A stretch of 64,000 bases of DNA from Planotetraspora mira (GCF_016863275.1 NZ_BOOO01000007.1:1-64000); one strand, 5' to 3'; shown: positions 44,379 through 52,976, counted from the first letter of the stretch. Notes: generated by a model from the sequence alone, not told the origin. A program made the numbers and translations.

Positions 44379-44673
44379 CCGGAAATTCACCACCTGACCC
44401 ACCAGTCGGCCCCGCTCGCCTGAGCGGGGCCGCCTGGGTACCTCTTTCATCCGGCGCCGTGCTCCGCGAAGAGCCCATCCAACTCAGGCGGCCGGCGGCG
44501 CCGGCCGTACATATCAATTCGCCGATCCATCATTAGCGGCGGAAAAGGCCGCACGCGCTTCACCCCCAGGCATACGGGTGCCCGCCTGACGTCGCGATCA
44601 TTGTTCAATCCACCATGAGCGGCGATAAAGGCGCCGTACGCGACACGAGAAATTGCTTTTCAGGGGAAGAGTA
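44379..44673 (+). other. Spacer and leader between RCC1 copies 2 and 3
   Basis: Contains the hairpin at 44407-44432 and the leader of copy 3. Only the last 60-80 bases resemble the other leaders; the -10-like TGN-TARCGT element is not found here. No gene is seen. Confidence 0.65.
44407..44432 (+). terminator. GC hairpin after RCC1 copy 2
   Basis: A perfect 11-bp stem (CGGCCCCGCTC/GAGCGGGGCCG) with a four-base loop, 28 bases past the stop. Confidence 0.75.
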
Positions 44674-45915
44674 ATGAATTCACTTACAGCGGCATTCCCA
44701 GGAAACCGGCGCCGCGCCGCCTTTGCCGCGGTCGGAGTCGCGCTGGCGGCCCTGCTGGTAGGTGCGGGGGCCCTGCCCTCCGCTGCGGCACAACCACTAC
44801 GGGTCAAGACCTGGGGCGACAACGACAACGGCCAGCTCGGAGACGCCACGACCATGGAGCGGCACACGCCGGTCACGGCCGCCGGTGTGACGATGGCAGA
44901 CGTCACCGCCGTCTCCGGTGGTCTCAACCACAGCCTGGCCCTGCTGGCCAACGGCACCATCGAGGCCTGGGGCGACAACAGCAACGGCCAGCTCGGCGAC
45001 GGCACCACCACCGACCACTCCGCCCCGGGCACCGTGACCGGTCTGCTCAGCGTCCGCGCCATCGCCGCAGGTGACGACTTCAACCTGGCCAGGCTGGGCG
45101 ACGGCACCGTCCAGGCCTGGGGCGACAACGACTTCGGTCAACTCGGCAACGGCATGGTCGACCCCGACAACCCGCTACCCGCGCCGGTCACCGGCCTGAC
45201 CAACGTGGTGGCCGTCGCCGCCGGCCAGGACCACGGGCTGGCGTTGCTGTCCAACGGCACCGTCCGCGCCTGGGGTGACAACAGCTTCGGTCAACTCGGC
45301 AACGGCGTGATCGGCGGCAACAGCCCCACCCCGATTCCGGTGCTCGGCGCCGGCGGCGTCGGCGTGCTCGGCAACGTCAAGGCCATCGCCGCCGGCGACA
45401 ACAGCAGCATCGCCCTGCTCAACGACGGCACCGTCCGAACCTGGGGCGACGGCTCCAACGGGCAACTCGGCAACGGTGTCGTGGGTGTCGACAGCCCCAC
45501 CCCGGTCACCGTGGTCGGAGTCGGCGGCGTCGGCGTGCTCGGCAACGTCAAGGCCGTCGCCGGAGGCGGTGACCACGCACTGGCACTCCTCATCGGCGGC
45601 GCCGTCCGAGCCTGGGGCGACAACGACTTCGGTCAACTCGGCAACGGCGTCACCGGCGGCAACAGCCCGACACCGGTCACCGTGCTCGGCCCAGGCGGCA
45701 TCGGCGTCCTGAGCGACGTCGCGCTCATCGCCGCCGGCGACGACTTCAGCATCGCCTACCTGACCAACGGCCCCGTCAACACCTGGGGACGCAACAACGA
45801 GGGCCAACTCGGAGACGGCAGCACCACTGACCGCAACACACCCGCGGGCATCCGGACCGGCCTCCTCGGCATCGAGTCCATCGCCGGGGGCGGCCTCTTC
45901 GGCATCGCCGCCTAG
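44674..45915 (+). CDS. RCC1-repeat secreted beta-propeller protein, copy 3
   Basis: A 413-residue paralogue with an N-terminal signal peptide (PGNRRRAAFAAVGVA, cleavage near SAAA) and seven RCC1 blades. It is the most divergent intact copy in its signal region and leader (KTWGDNDNGQLG opens the first blade). Blade loops are enriched in Asp and Asn (DNDN, DNSN, DNDF, DNSF, DGSN, DNDF, RNNE), giving an acidic surface at the variable positions. ATG 44674 follows CAGGGGAAG. It lacks the -10-like element of the other copies, so it may be expressed differently or by read-through. Confidence 0.92.
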   Translation: MNSLTAAFPGNRRRAAFAAVGVALAALLVGAGALPSAAAQPLRVKTWGDNDNGQLGDATTMERHTPVTAAGVTMADVTAVSGGLNHSLALLANGTIEAWGDNSNGQLGDGTTTDHSAPGTVTGLLSVRAIAAGDDFNLARLGDGTVQAWGDNDFGQLGNGMVDPDNPLPAPVTGLTNVVAVAAGQDHGLALLSNGTVRAWGDNSFGQLGNGVIGGNSPTPIPVLGAGGVGVLGNVKAIAAGDNSSIALLNDGTVRTWGDGSNGQLGNGVVGVDSPTPVTVVGVGGVGVLGNVKAVAGGGDHALALLIGGAVRAWGDNDFGQLGNGVTGGNSPTPVTVLGPGGIGVLSDVALIAAGDDFSIAYLTNGPVNTWGRNNEGQLGDGSTTDRNTPAGIRTGLLGIESIAGGGLFGIAA

Positions 45916-45950
45916 CCGCTCCCAGCCGGAAGGCTCACGCCTGATCCACC

Positions 45951-45979
45951 GCGGCCCCGCCCCACCAGAGCGGGGCCGC
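45951..45979 (+). terminator. GC hairpin after RCC1 copy 3
   Basis: A perfect 10-bp stem (GCGGCCCCGC/GCGGGGCCGC) with a nine-base loop, 36 bases past the stop. Confidence 0.72.
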
Positions 45980-46163
45980 AAACATTTCGCCCCCGCCGCC
46001 TCCAGCAGAAGAACGCCGATGAGCACGAAAACGCCATATGCAACCGGTCTGAAAGTTCGACGAGGAATGTCGAACGGCGGAAACATTGACATTTGTGCAT
46101 GCCCGGCCCTGCGACGCGCTCATTTTCCCGGTGATCGCCTCCTCAGATCGAGCATGGCCATGC

Positions 46164-46172
46164 TGCTAACGT
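46164..46172 (+). promoter_or_regulatory. Extended -10-like element, RCC1 copy 4
   Basis: TGC-TAACGT, ending 80 bases before the ATG at 46253. The flanking leader is nearly identical to that of copy 5. Confidence 0.55.
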
Positions 46173-46252
46173 GCCGCTCATCGTCTGATCCACCATGTGC
46201 GTCGAGAAAGGCGTAGCAGACGAGATATCCGTGTCTTTCGGGGGAATGAGCA

Positions 46253-47503
46253 ATGAATTCACTTACGGCGGCGTTTCCGAAAAATCGGCGCCGCGCCGCC
46301 TCTGCCGCAGTCGGAGTGGCAACGGCCATCCTGATGGCTGGACTCGGGTCGGTGCCCGCGTCGGCGGCGCAGGCGATCCGGGTCAAGTCCTGGGGCTTCA
46401 ACGCCACCGGCCAACTCGGCGACGCCACAACCACGGACCGGCACACGCCGGTGACGGCCGCCGGGGTGACGGCGGCCGACGTCACCGCCGTCTCCGCCGG
46501 CTTTACCTTCAGCCTGGCTTTGCTGGCGAACGGCACGATCGAGGCCTGGGGCGGCAACAGCGCCGGTCAACTCGGCGACGGCACGTCCGGAGTGGGCGCC
46601 AACAAGCTCACGCCGGGGACTGTGACCGGCCTGCTCAGCGTCCGCTCCATCGCGGCCGGCGACGAATTCAGCCTGGCGAGACTGGGCAACGGCACCGTCC
46701 AAGCCTGGGGCGACAACGACAACGGCCAGCTCGGCAACGGCATGGTCGGCGGCATCAACCCGCTGCCCGCGCCGGTCACCGGCCTGACCGGCGTGGTCGC
46801 CGTCGCCGCCGGCAGCAACCACAGCCTGGCCTTGCTGTCCAACGGAACCGTCCGGGCCTGGGGCGACAACGCCTCCGGTCAGCTCGGCACCGGCGTGGTC
46901 GGCGGCGACAGCCCCGTCCCGGTCCCCGTCGTCGGAGTCGGCGGAGTCGGCGTGCTCGGCAACGTCAAGGCCATCGCCGCCGGCGACAACTTCAGCATCG
47001 CCCTGCTCAACGACGGCACCATCCGGACCTGGGGACTCAACACCCAAGGCCAGCTCGGCAACGGCGTCCTGAGCCCCAACAGCCCCACCCCGGTCCCCGT
47101 CGTCGGAGTCGGCGGAGTCGGCGTGCTCGGCAACGTCAAAGCCATCGCCGGCGGCGGCACCCACGCTCTCGCGCTGCTGAACACCAACACCGTCCGCGCG
47201 TGGGGCAACAACGGCTCAGGTCAGCTCGGCAACGGCGTCACCGGCCCCGACAGCCCGACACCCGTCACCGTCCTGGGAGTCGGCGGAACCGGCGTCCTGA
47301 GCGACGTCGCACTCATCGCCGCAGGCGACACCCACAGCATCGCCTACCAGATCAACGGCCCCGTCAACACCTGGGGCGACAACAGCTCCGGTCAGCTCGG
47401 CGACGGCAGCACCACCACCCGCAACACACCCGTCGGCATCCGGACCGGCCTCCTCGGCATCGAGTCCATCGCCGGCGGCGGCGGCCACAGTCTCGCCGGC
47501 TAA
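46253..47503 (+). CDS. RCC1-repeat secreted beta-propeller protein, copy 4
   Basis: A 416-residue paralogue very close to copy 2 in the signal peptide and first three blades (ATAILMAGLGSVPASAAQ is shared) but closer to copy 1 in the sixth blade (TNTVRAWGNNGSGQLGNGV). This mosaic pattern suggests recombination among copies. Seven blades are present with variable loops FNAT, GNSA, DNDN, DNAS, LNTQ, NNGS and DNSS. The protein ends SLAG rather than SLAA or SIAA. ATG 46253 follows GGGGGAATGAGC. It should be exported and is likely wall-associated or free outside the cell. Confidence 0.93.
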   Translation: MNSLTAAFPKNRRRAASAAVGVATAILMAGLGSVPASAAQAIRVKSWGFNATGQLGDATTTDRHTPVTAAGVTAADVTAVSAGFTFSLALLANGTIEAWGGNSAGQLGDGTSGVGANKLTPGTVTGLLSVRSIAAGDEFSLARLGNGTVQAWGDNDNGQLGNGMVGGINPLPAPVTGLTGVVAVAAGSNHSLALLSNGTVRAWGDNASGQLGTGVVGGDSPVPVPVVGVGGVGVLGNVKAIAAGDNFSIALLNDGTIRTWGLNTQGQLGNGVLSPNSPTPVPVVGVGGVGVLGNVKAIAGGGTHALALLNTNTVRAWGNNGSGQLGNGVTGPDSPTPVTVLGVGGTGVLSDVALIAAGDTHSIAYQINGPVNTWGDNSSGQLGDGSTTTRNTPVGIRTGLLGIESIAGGGGHSLAG

Positions 47504-47540
47504 CTGCGCCCAGCCGAAAAGGCACCGCCTGATCCACCAC

Positions 47541-47570
47541 GCGGCCCCGCCCCACCAGGGGCGGGGCCGC
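47541..47570 (+). terminator. GC hairpin after RCC1 copy 4
   Basis: A perfect 13-bp stem (47541-47553 with 47558-47570) with a four-base loop, 37 bases past the stop. Confidence 0.8.
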
Positions 47571-47765
47571 ACACGTTTCGCCGTCGCCCACCGCTGCCGC
47601 ATCCGGCGGAAGAACGCCGATGAGCGCGAAAGCATGATGTGCGCCCGCCTGAAAAGTCAGCGACTAATGCCGCATGGCCGAGCAAGCGTAAAGAGTCATT
47701 TGTTTCCAGCTCCAAGACGCGTTCATTTCGTCGGCGATCGCTTCTCAGATCGGGCCCGGCCATTC

Positions 47766-47774
47766 TGCTAACGT
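47766..47774 (+). promoter_or_regulatory. Extended -10-like element, RCC1 copy 5
   Basis: TGC-TAACGT, ending 79 bases before the ATG at 47854. No good -35 hexamer is seen at 17 bases, as expected for an extended -10 promoter. Confidence 0.55.
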
Positions 47775-47853
47775 GCCGCTCATCGTCTGATCCACCATGT
47801 GCGTCGAGAAAGGCGTCGCAGACGAGATATCCGTGCCTTTCGGGGGAAGAGCA

Positions 47854-49095
47854 ATGAATTCATCAACGGCGGCGTTTCCGGGAAATCGGCGCCGCGCCGC
47901 CTCTGTCGCGGTCGGAGTGACACTCGCGGCCCTGATCGTGGGCACCGCACCGTCGCCCGCGTCGGCGGCACAGGCGATCCGGGTCAAGGCCTGGGGTGCC
48001 AACGGCAGCGGCCAACTGGGCGACGCCACGACCACGGAGCGGCACACGCCGGTGACGGCGGCCGGAGTGACAGCGGCCGATGTCACCGCCATCTCCGCAG
48101 GTGTCTCCCACAGCCTGGCTTTGCTGGCGAACGGCACGATCGAGGCCTGGGGCGGCAACGGCTCCGGTCAGCTCGGCGACGGCACCACGACCAACCACCC
48201 GACGCCCGGGACCGTGACCGGGCTGCTCAGCGTCCGCTCCATCGCTGCCGGCGAAGACTTCAGCCTGGCGAGGCTGGGCAACGGCACCGTCCAGGCCTGG
48301 GGCGCCAACACCGCGGGCCAGCTCGGCAACGGCGTCGCTGGCGGCATCAACCCGCTGCCCGCACCGGTCACCGGCCTGACCGACGTCGTGGCCATCGCCG
48401 CCGGCCAGAATCACGCCCTGGCGCTGCTGTCCAACGGAACCGTCCGGGCCTGGGGCGGCAACCTCAGCGGCCAACTCGGCAACCCGGGCGCCGGCGCCGG
48501 CAGCCCCACCCCGGTCCCCGTCGTCGGAGTCGGTGGCGTCGGCGTCCTCGGCAACGTCAAAGCCATCGCGGCCGGCGACAACTTCAGCATCGCGCTGCTC
48601 AACGACGGCACCCTCAGGACCTGGGGCGACAACGCCGCCGGCCAACTCGGCAACCCGGCCGCGGGCGCTACCAGCCCCACTCCGGTCACCGTCGTCGGAG
48701 TCGGTGGGGTCGGCGTCCTCGGCAACGTCAAAGCCATCGCCGGCGGCAACTCCCACACGCTCGCATTGCTCACCGACACCACCATGCGATCCTGGGGCAA
48801 CAACGGCAGCGGCCAACTCGGCAACCCGGCCGCCGGCGTCGGCAGCACGACACCCGTCACCGTCGCCGGCCCCGGTGGCGTCGGCGTCCTGACCGATGTT
48901 GCGCTCATTGCGGCAGGCGACAGCCACAGCATCGCCTACCTGACCAACGGCCCCGTCAACACCTGGGGCGCCAACGGCAGCGGCCAACTCGGCGACGGCA
49001 GCGTCTTGCAGCGCAACACACCCGTCGCCATCCGCACCGGCCTCCTCGGCATCGAATCCATCGCCGGAGGCTCAAACTTCAGCCTCGCCGCCTGA
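47854..49095 (+). CDS. RCC1-repeat secreted beta-propeller protein, copy 5
   Basis: A 413-residue paralogue, the last of the array. The signal peptide (GNRRRAAS, then VGVTLAALIVGTAPSPASAA) is the closest match to the broken copy 1. Seven blades carry loops ANGS, GNGS, ANTA, GNLS, DNAA, NNGS and ANGS, fewer acidic residues than copy 3. A distinctive NPAAG/NPGAG stretch follows blades 4, 5 and 6, a repeat type unique to this copy, which points to internal blade duplication. ATG 47854 follows CGGGGGAAGAG. Confidence 0.93.
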   Translation: MNSSTAAFPGNRRRAASVAVGVTLAALIVGTAPSPASAAQAIRVKAWGANGSGQLGDATTTERHTPVTAAGVTAADVTAISAGVSHSLALLANGTIEAWGGNGSGQLGDGTTTNHPTPGTVTGLLSVRSIAAGEDFSLARLGNGTVQAWGANTAGQLGNGVAGGINPLPAPVTGLTDVVAIAAGQNHALALLSNGTVRAWGGNLSGQLGNPGAGAGSPTPVPVVGVGGVGVLGNVKAIAAGDNFSIALLNDGTLRTWGDNAAGQLGNPAAGATSPTPVTVVGVGGVGVLGNVKAIAGGNSHTLALLTDTTMRSWGNNGSGQLGNPAAGVGSTTPVTVAGPGGVGVLTDVALIAAGDSHSIAYLTNGPVNTWGANGSGQLGDGSVLQRNTPVAIRTGLLGIESIAGGSNFSLAA

Positions 49096-49120
49096 CCGGA
49101 GGATTCACGTCTGATCCACC

Positions 49121-49153
49121 ACGTGGCCCCGCCCCACATGGGCGGGGCCACGT
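49121..49153. terminator. GC hairpin between RCC1 copy 5 and the convergent glycosidase gene
   Basis: A perfect 14-bp stem (49121-49134 with 49140-49153) with a five-base loop between two convergent stops, so it can serve both directions. Confidence 0.85.
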
Positions 49154-49183
49154 GCCTGATGTCCGGCCGTAGATCACGTTGTG

Positions 49184-52100
49184 CTACTTGTAGACCCCGA
49201 ATTCCCAGAGCGAGTAGCCGTACGCCGTCCCACGCTGGGTGAGGTTCACCCGGACGTACCTGGCCGAGGCGGTCAGGTCGAGATCGTCGAATCCGCCGTC
49301 ACCTGTGGTGGTCGAGTAGACCGTGGCCCAGTCGACGCCGTTGGCCGAGGTCTGGATCTGGTACGCCTTGCCGTACGCGGACTCCCAGCCGAGTTGGACG
49401 TGCTTGATCGCCGTCGTCTGCCCCAGGTCGACCTGCAGCCACTGCGGGTCGCTCCACTCACTCGCCCAGCGGGACGTGAAGCTGCCGTCGGTGGCCCTAC
49501 CGGGATCGAACGGCCCGCCGTCGCCGGTCGCCTGGTAGGTCGACGCGGTGGTGGGCCTGCCGACGGCCGCGTTGGTGCCGGCGACCCGCGGGGGCACGAC
49601 GCGGAACGACTTCTGCTCGATGCCGACGTTGCCCTGCCCGTCGTAGGCGTAGACGTACACCTTCCACACGCCCATCTGCTGCGGCGCGGTCACCGAGAAC
49701 TGACCGGGGCCGGTCTGGGTGAACCGGACGTGCCGGAAACCGGTGCCGCCGCTGATGTGCTTGTCGCTCATCATCAGGTTGTAGCGGATCGCGTCCCCCT
49801 GCGGATCGGCGGCCGACACGCTGACGGTGAACTGCCCGCCCGCGGGGACGGCGGTCTGCGAGCCGACGGTCATGGCGGTGATCTCCGGCGGCGTGTTGGC
49901 CGCCGGCTGACCGGTGTAGGCCTGCCTGAGCGCGTAATAGCCCAGGCGCCGCCACCCGCCGGTGAAGGTGTTCAGCCAGACGCCGCCGAAGTCGTTCTCC
50001 AGGCCGTAGTGGAACTCGGTGGCGCCGAGGGCCACGCCCGGATGCGCCTTGATGGCATTCCAGCTCGCGGTGTAGCCGGTTCGTTTCTGCAGGTCGGTCG
50101 GCTCGGTCGGTGCTCCGTTGACGTCCGCCGGCACCTCCCACTCACCGGCCGGGCCGCCTTCGGTCAGGATGTAGGGCTTGGTGTATCCGCCGTCGATCCA
50201 GGCCTGCTTGACGCCGCCGATGGCGCCGTAGGAGTTCACCGCGAGCAGGTCGAGTGCCGGGGCGTACGCCTTGTAGTACGGCCAGGCCCCGGTCCAGGCG
50301 TCGGTCGAGGTGACGGGATGGTTGGGGTCGGCGGCGTGGATCGCCACGGCCACCTCGTTGACGAACTTCGCGTACGCGACGCGGCGCGCCTCGACCTCGG
50401 CGGCAGGCAGGCCGTGGTCCTGCATGGTGAGGATGACCTCGTTGCCGACGTCCCACATGAGAACGCCCTGGTACCCCTTGAGCGTGTTGACCCGCGCGAC
50501 GATCTCGTTCTTCACACTCGTCTTGTACGCGGTGTCGTTGACGTAGTCGGCGCCCTGGTTGAGCCAGTGCCCGACGATCACCTTGACGCCCTGCTGGGCG
50601 GCCCTGTTCAGCAACGTCGGCGTGGCCGCGTCGTCGACTCCCCAGGTGCGGATCGTGTTGACGCCCATAGACTTCAGGTCGCGCATATAACCGTCGGCCG
50701 CCGCCTGCGGCGGGCCGTAGGTCAGACCCCGGATCTCGTACGGCTCGCCGTTCACCGACAACTGCCAGTTGCCCTGGCCGCCGGTGACCCGGACGTTGCT
50801 CGGGCCGGCAGGGGTTGCCGGATCGGTCATGGCGGCCGGCGCGGAACCGGTCTTCTTCGACACCGAGACCGACTCGACGCTCAGGACGCCGCCGGACGTC
50901 GTGGTCGCGGTGGGTGTGGTGAAGCCCGCGAGGGCGTTGGGCAGCGAACCGCCGATCGCCAGGTCGAACCTGAGGTAGAAGCCGTGGTGGACCGCCGCCT
51001 GCCAGGCGGTGACGCCGACCTGGCTCTCGCGGACGACCCACGTCTGCACGCCGTCGAGGTAGAAGCGGATCTGCTCGTCAGTGGTGCTGCGGTCGATCAC
51101 CTGGGTGTACTCGTGGTAGCCCGTCTGGCACCCCGCGCAGGTCGCGAACCCGCTGGTCCTGCCGTCGTACTCATTGCACGCTCCGCCGGGGGCGGTGCCG
51201 CAGTGCAGGGTGTTGGACAGTTGGCTGCGGCCGTTGACGTCGGTCATGATGTCGGTCTCGCCGACGCCGGGCCAGTTCGTGTAGACGCCGCGGTAGGCCG
51301 CCCCCGTGGCGCGGAAGCCCGGCCAGTAGCCCATCGCGTCGGCGACGTCGGGCTGCTTCAGCCTCGCGGTGAACCTGACCTGCTCGCCGGGCTGCGCGGC
51401 GAAGTCGGTGCGCTGGGTCTCCACGCGCCCCGACGTCCAGTTGCCGGCGCCGTCCCTGATCGCCTTGATGTTGAGCCGTCCGGCGCCGTCGAGGTAGACG
51501 TTGGCGGTCGAGGCGGTGGCCGTCTCGACCTCACCGGTCCCCCACTTCTCCGCGCCGCCCGGGAACTGCGTTCCGGTACGGAGGATCCAGTTGGCGGCCG
51601 ACGGAGAGGTACCGGCCGGGCCGTCGAAGTCGTCCTTCCACACCTCGGTCCAGTCACCGGTGCCGGGGCCGGTGCCGCCGCCCGTGCCGGTGTTCACCGC
51701 GACCTCCCAGAGGGAGTAGCCGTAGCCGGTGGCTCGGGCGGTGCCGTACACGCGCAGGTAGCGGCCGGTGCCCGACACGTCGAGGGTCTGGGTGCCGCCG
51801 GTGCCGTTCGTCGTGGAGTAGACGTCGGTCCAGGTCGTGCCGTCGGCGGAGGTCTGGATCTTGAACGCGGTCGCGTAGGCGGCCTCCCAGATCAGGACGA
51901 CCCGGCAGATCTGCTGGGACGAGCCCAAGTCGACCTGGAGCCACTGCGGATCGGTGTACGCGCTGGCCCAGCGGGTGCCGGTCGCGTTGCCGTCGAAGGC
52001 GGCCGAGGCGGGAGTGCCCGCACCCTCGGTCGAGGACGCCGTCGCCGGCCGTCCGAGGGCGGCGTTCGCGGAATCGCAACCGGCGGAGGGACTCGGCGAG

Positions 52101-52645
52101 GGGGTCGGAGAGGGCGTCGGGGAAGGGGGCGTCGTCCCGCTCGTGCCGTAGATCTGGAACTCCCAGAGGGAGTAGCCGTAGCCGGTGGCTCTGGTGGTGC
52201 CGTACAGGCGGATGTAGCGGCCGGTGCCCGACACGGCGAGGGTCTGGGTGCCGCCGGTGCCGGTGGTGGTGGTGTAGGCGTCGGTCCAGGTCGTGCCGTT
52301 GGGTGAGGTCTGGATTTTGAACGCGGTGGCGTAGGCGGATTCCCAGGTCAGGACCACCTGGCTGATCGTGGCGGTGGCTCCCAGGTCGACCTGCAGCCAT
52401 TGCGGGTCGCTGAACGTGCTCGCCCAGCGGGTGCCCGGGTTCCCGTCCACGGCGAACGCGGCGGAGTAGCCGGCGCCCTCGCTCGACGACGCGGTCACCG
52501 GCTTCCCCTGCGACAACAACGTGTCCGCCGCGAAGGCCGGGCCCACGAGCGCGGAGGCGACCCCGATCACGGCGGCCACCACGGCGACCAGCGTGGCGAT
52601 GACCAGGCCTGACCGCGGACGGCCTGGACTACGAGATGGAAGCAC
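49184..52645 (-). CDS. Secreted multimodular glycoside hydrolase (discoidin x3, GH16-like, TIM-barrel GH)
   Basis: A 1153-residue exported enzyme. Signal peptide 1-40; discoidin (F5/8 C, CBM32-like) domains at 43-167 and 190-318; a Pro/Ser/Thr linker at 171-187; a GH16-like jelly roll at about 331-596; a TIM-barrel glycosidase domain at about 615-910; an Ig-like domain at about 917-1018; and a third discoidin domain at about 1024-1153. The barrel has acid/base E736 (WDVGNE) and a nucleophile candidate E829 (ILTEGG), as in the GH2/GH5 clan. In the GH16-like domain the ExDxxE motif reads GETDIMT (E463, D465, T468), so the acid/base Glu is lost. Two chemistries or one catalytic plus one binding module are possible. 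A LacI-type palindrome lies 62 bases upstream of the start. Confidence 0.9.
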   Translation of the reverse strand: MLPSRSPGRPRSGLVIATLVAVVAAVIGVASALVGPAFAADTLLSQGKPVTASSSEGAGYSAAFAVDGNPGTRWASTFSDPQWLQVDLGATATISQVVLTWESAYATAFKIQTSPNGTTWTDAYTTTTGTGGTQTLAVSGTGRYIRLYGTTRATGYGYSLWEFQIYGTSGTTPPSPTPSPTPSPSPSAGCDSANAALGRPATASSTEGAGTPASAAFDGNATGTRWASAYTDPQWLQVDLGSSQQICRVVLIWEAAYATAFKIQTSADGTTWTDVYSTTNGTGGTQTLDVSGTGRYLRVYGTARATGYGYSLWEVAVNTGTGGGTGPGTGDWTEVWKDDFDGPAGTSPSAANWILRTGTQFPGGAEKWGTGEVETATASTANVYLDGAGRLNIKAIRDGAGNWTSGRVETQRTDFAAQPGEQVRFTARLKQPDVADAMGYWPGFRATGAAYRGVYTNWPGVGETDIMTDVNGRSQLSNTLHCGTAPGGACNEYDGRTSGFATCAGCQTGYHEYTQVIDRSTTDEQIRFYLDGVQTWVVRESQVGVTAWQAAVHHGFYLRFDLAIGGSLPNALAGFTTPTATTTSGGVLSVESVSVSKKTGSAPAAMTDPATPAGPSNVRVTGGQGNWQLSVNGEPYEIRGLTYGPPQAAADGYMRDLKSMGVNTIRTWGVDDAATPTLLNRAAQQGVKVIVGHWLNQGADYVNDTAYKTSVKNEIVARVNTLKGYQGVLMWDVGNEVILTMQDHGLPAAEVEARRVAYAKFVNEVAVAIHAADPNHPVTSTDAWTGAWPYYKAYAPALDLLAVNSYGAIGGVKQAWIDGGYTKPYILTEGGPAGEWEVPADVNGAPTEPTDLQKRTGYTASWNAIKAHPGVALGATEFHYGLENDFGGVWLNTFTGGWRRLGYYALRQAYTGQPAANTPPEITAMTVGSQTAVPAGGQFTVSVSAADPQGDAIRYNLMMSDKHISGGTGFRHVRFTQTGPGQFSVTAPQQMGVWKVYVYAYDGQGNVGIEQKSFRVVPPRVAGTNAAVGRPTTASTYQATGDGGPFDPGRATDGSFTSRWASEWSDPQWLQVDLGQTTAIKHVQLGWESAYGKAYQIQTSANGVDWATVYSTTTGDGGFDDLDLTASARYVRVNLTQRGTAYGYSLWEFGVYK
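52157..52450. repeat. 294-bp perfect inverted repeat, arm 1
   Basis: Codes for most of the first discoidin domain of the 1153-residue protein. By eye it is base-for-base identical to the reverse complement of 57053-57346. Confidence 0.9.
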
Positions 52646-52706
52646 GACCTCTCCTCACTACCGGGGGGGTGCCTGCCGTACCCGTGCGAGGACATGGCAG
52701 GAGATG

Positions 52707-52720
52707 GGAGAGCGCTCTCC
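52707..52720. promoter_or_regulatory. LacI-family operator, site 1 (multimodular glycosidase)
   Basis: GGAGAGCGCTCTCC is a perfect 14-base palindrome with the central CG typical of LacI-family sites such as that of CebR (TGGGAGCGCTCCCA). It lies 62 bases upstream of the glycosidase start. Confidence 0.88.
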
Positions 52721-52962
52721 AGAGGAGAGTGGACCCATGACAGACACCTGTCAAGTCCCTTCCCGTCCGCCCGAAACCCTCCGCTGACATTCCGGAAACG
52801 ACCGCGGCATCACGGGACGGACACCCGGAGCCCCGATTCGCACCGGCATCCCGGGCGGACGGAAACGATTACCGGACCCGGCCCGGCGTGTATGTCGCCC
52901 CAGGCCACGGCTCGGTCTCCGCCATTGACAGGTCACCGCCGCCGCATCGACGCTGTAACGAT

Positions 52963-52976
52963 GGAGAGCGCTCTCC
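52963..52976. promoter_or_regulatory. LacI-family operator, site 2 (GH3 gene)
   Basis: The same perfect palindrome, 33 bases before the GTG start of the GH3 gene, where a bound repressor would block initiation or early elongation. Confidence 0.88.

Larger units (their letters stand above)
45916..46252 (+). other. Spacer and leader between RCC1 copies 3 and 4
   Basis: Contains the hairpin at 45951-45979 and, from about 46111, the long leader block nearly identical to that of copy 5. No gene is seen. Confidence 0.7.
47504..47853 (+). other. Spacer and leader between RCC1 copies 4 and 5
   Basis: Contains the hairpin at 47541-47570 and the conserved leader block from about 47715. No gene is seen. 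An ATG at 47797 is in frame with copy 5 but not conserved in frame in copy 4. Confidence 0.7.

Noticed and set aside
47797-47853. Upstream in-frame ATG extending RCC1 copy 5.
   Set aside because: The equivalent extension is out of frame in copy 4, and the Arg-rich signal peptide with a GGGGGAA site begins at 47854.
49181-52306. 1041-codon rightward frame opposite the multimodular glycosidase.
   Set aside because: The translation is Gly/Arg/Val-rich without domains, while the leftward frame has a signal peptide and several clear domains.
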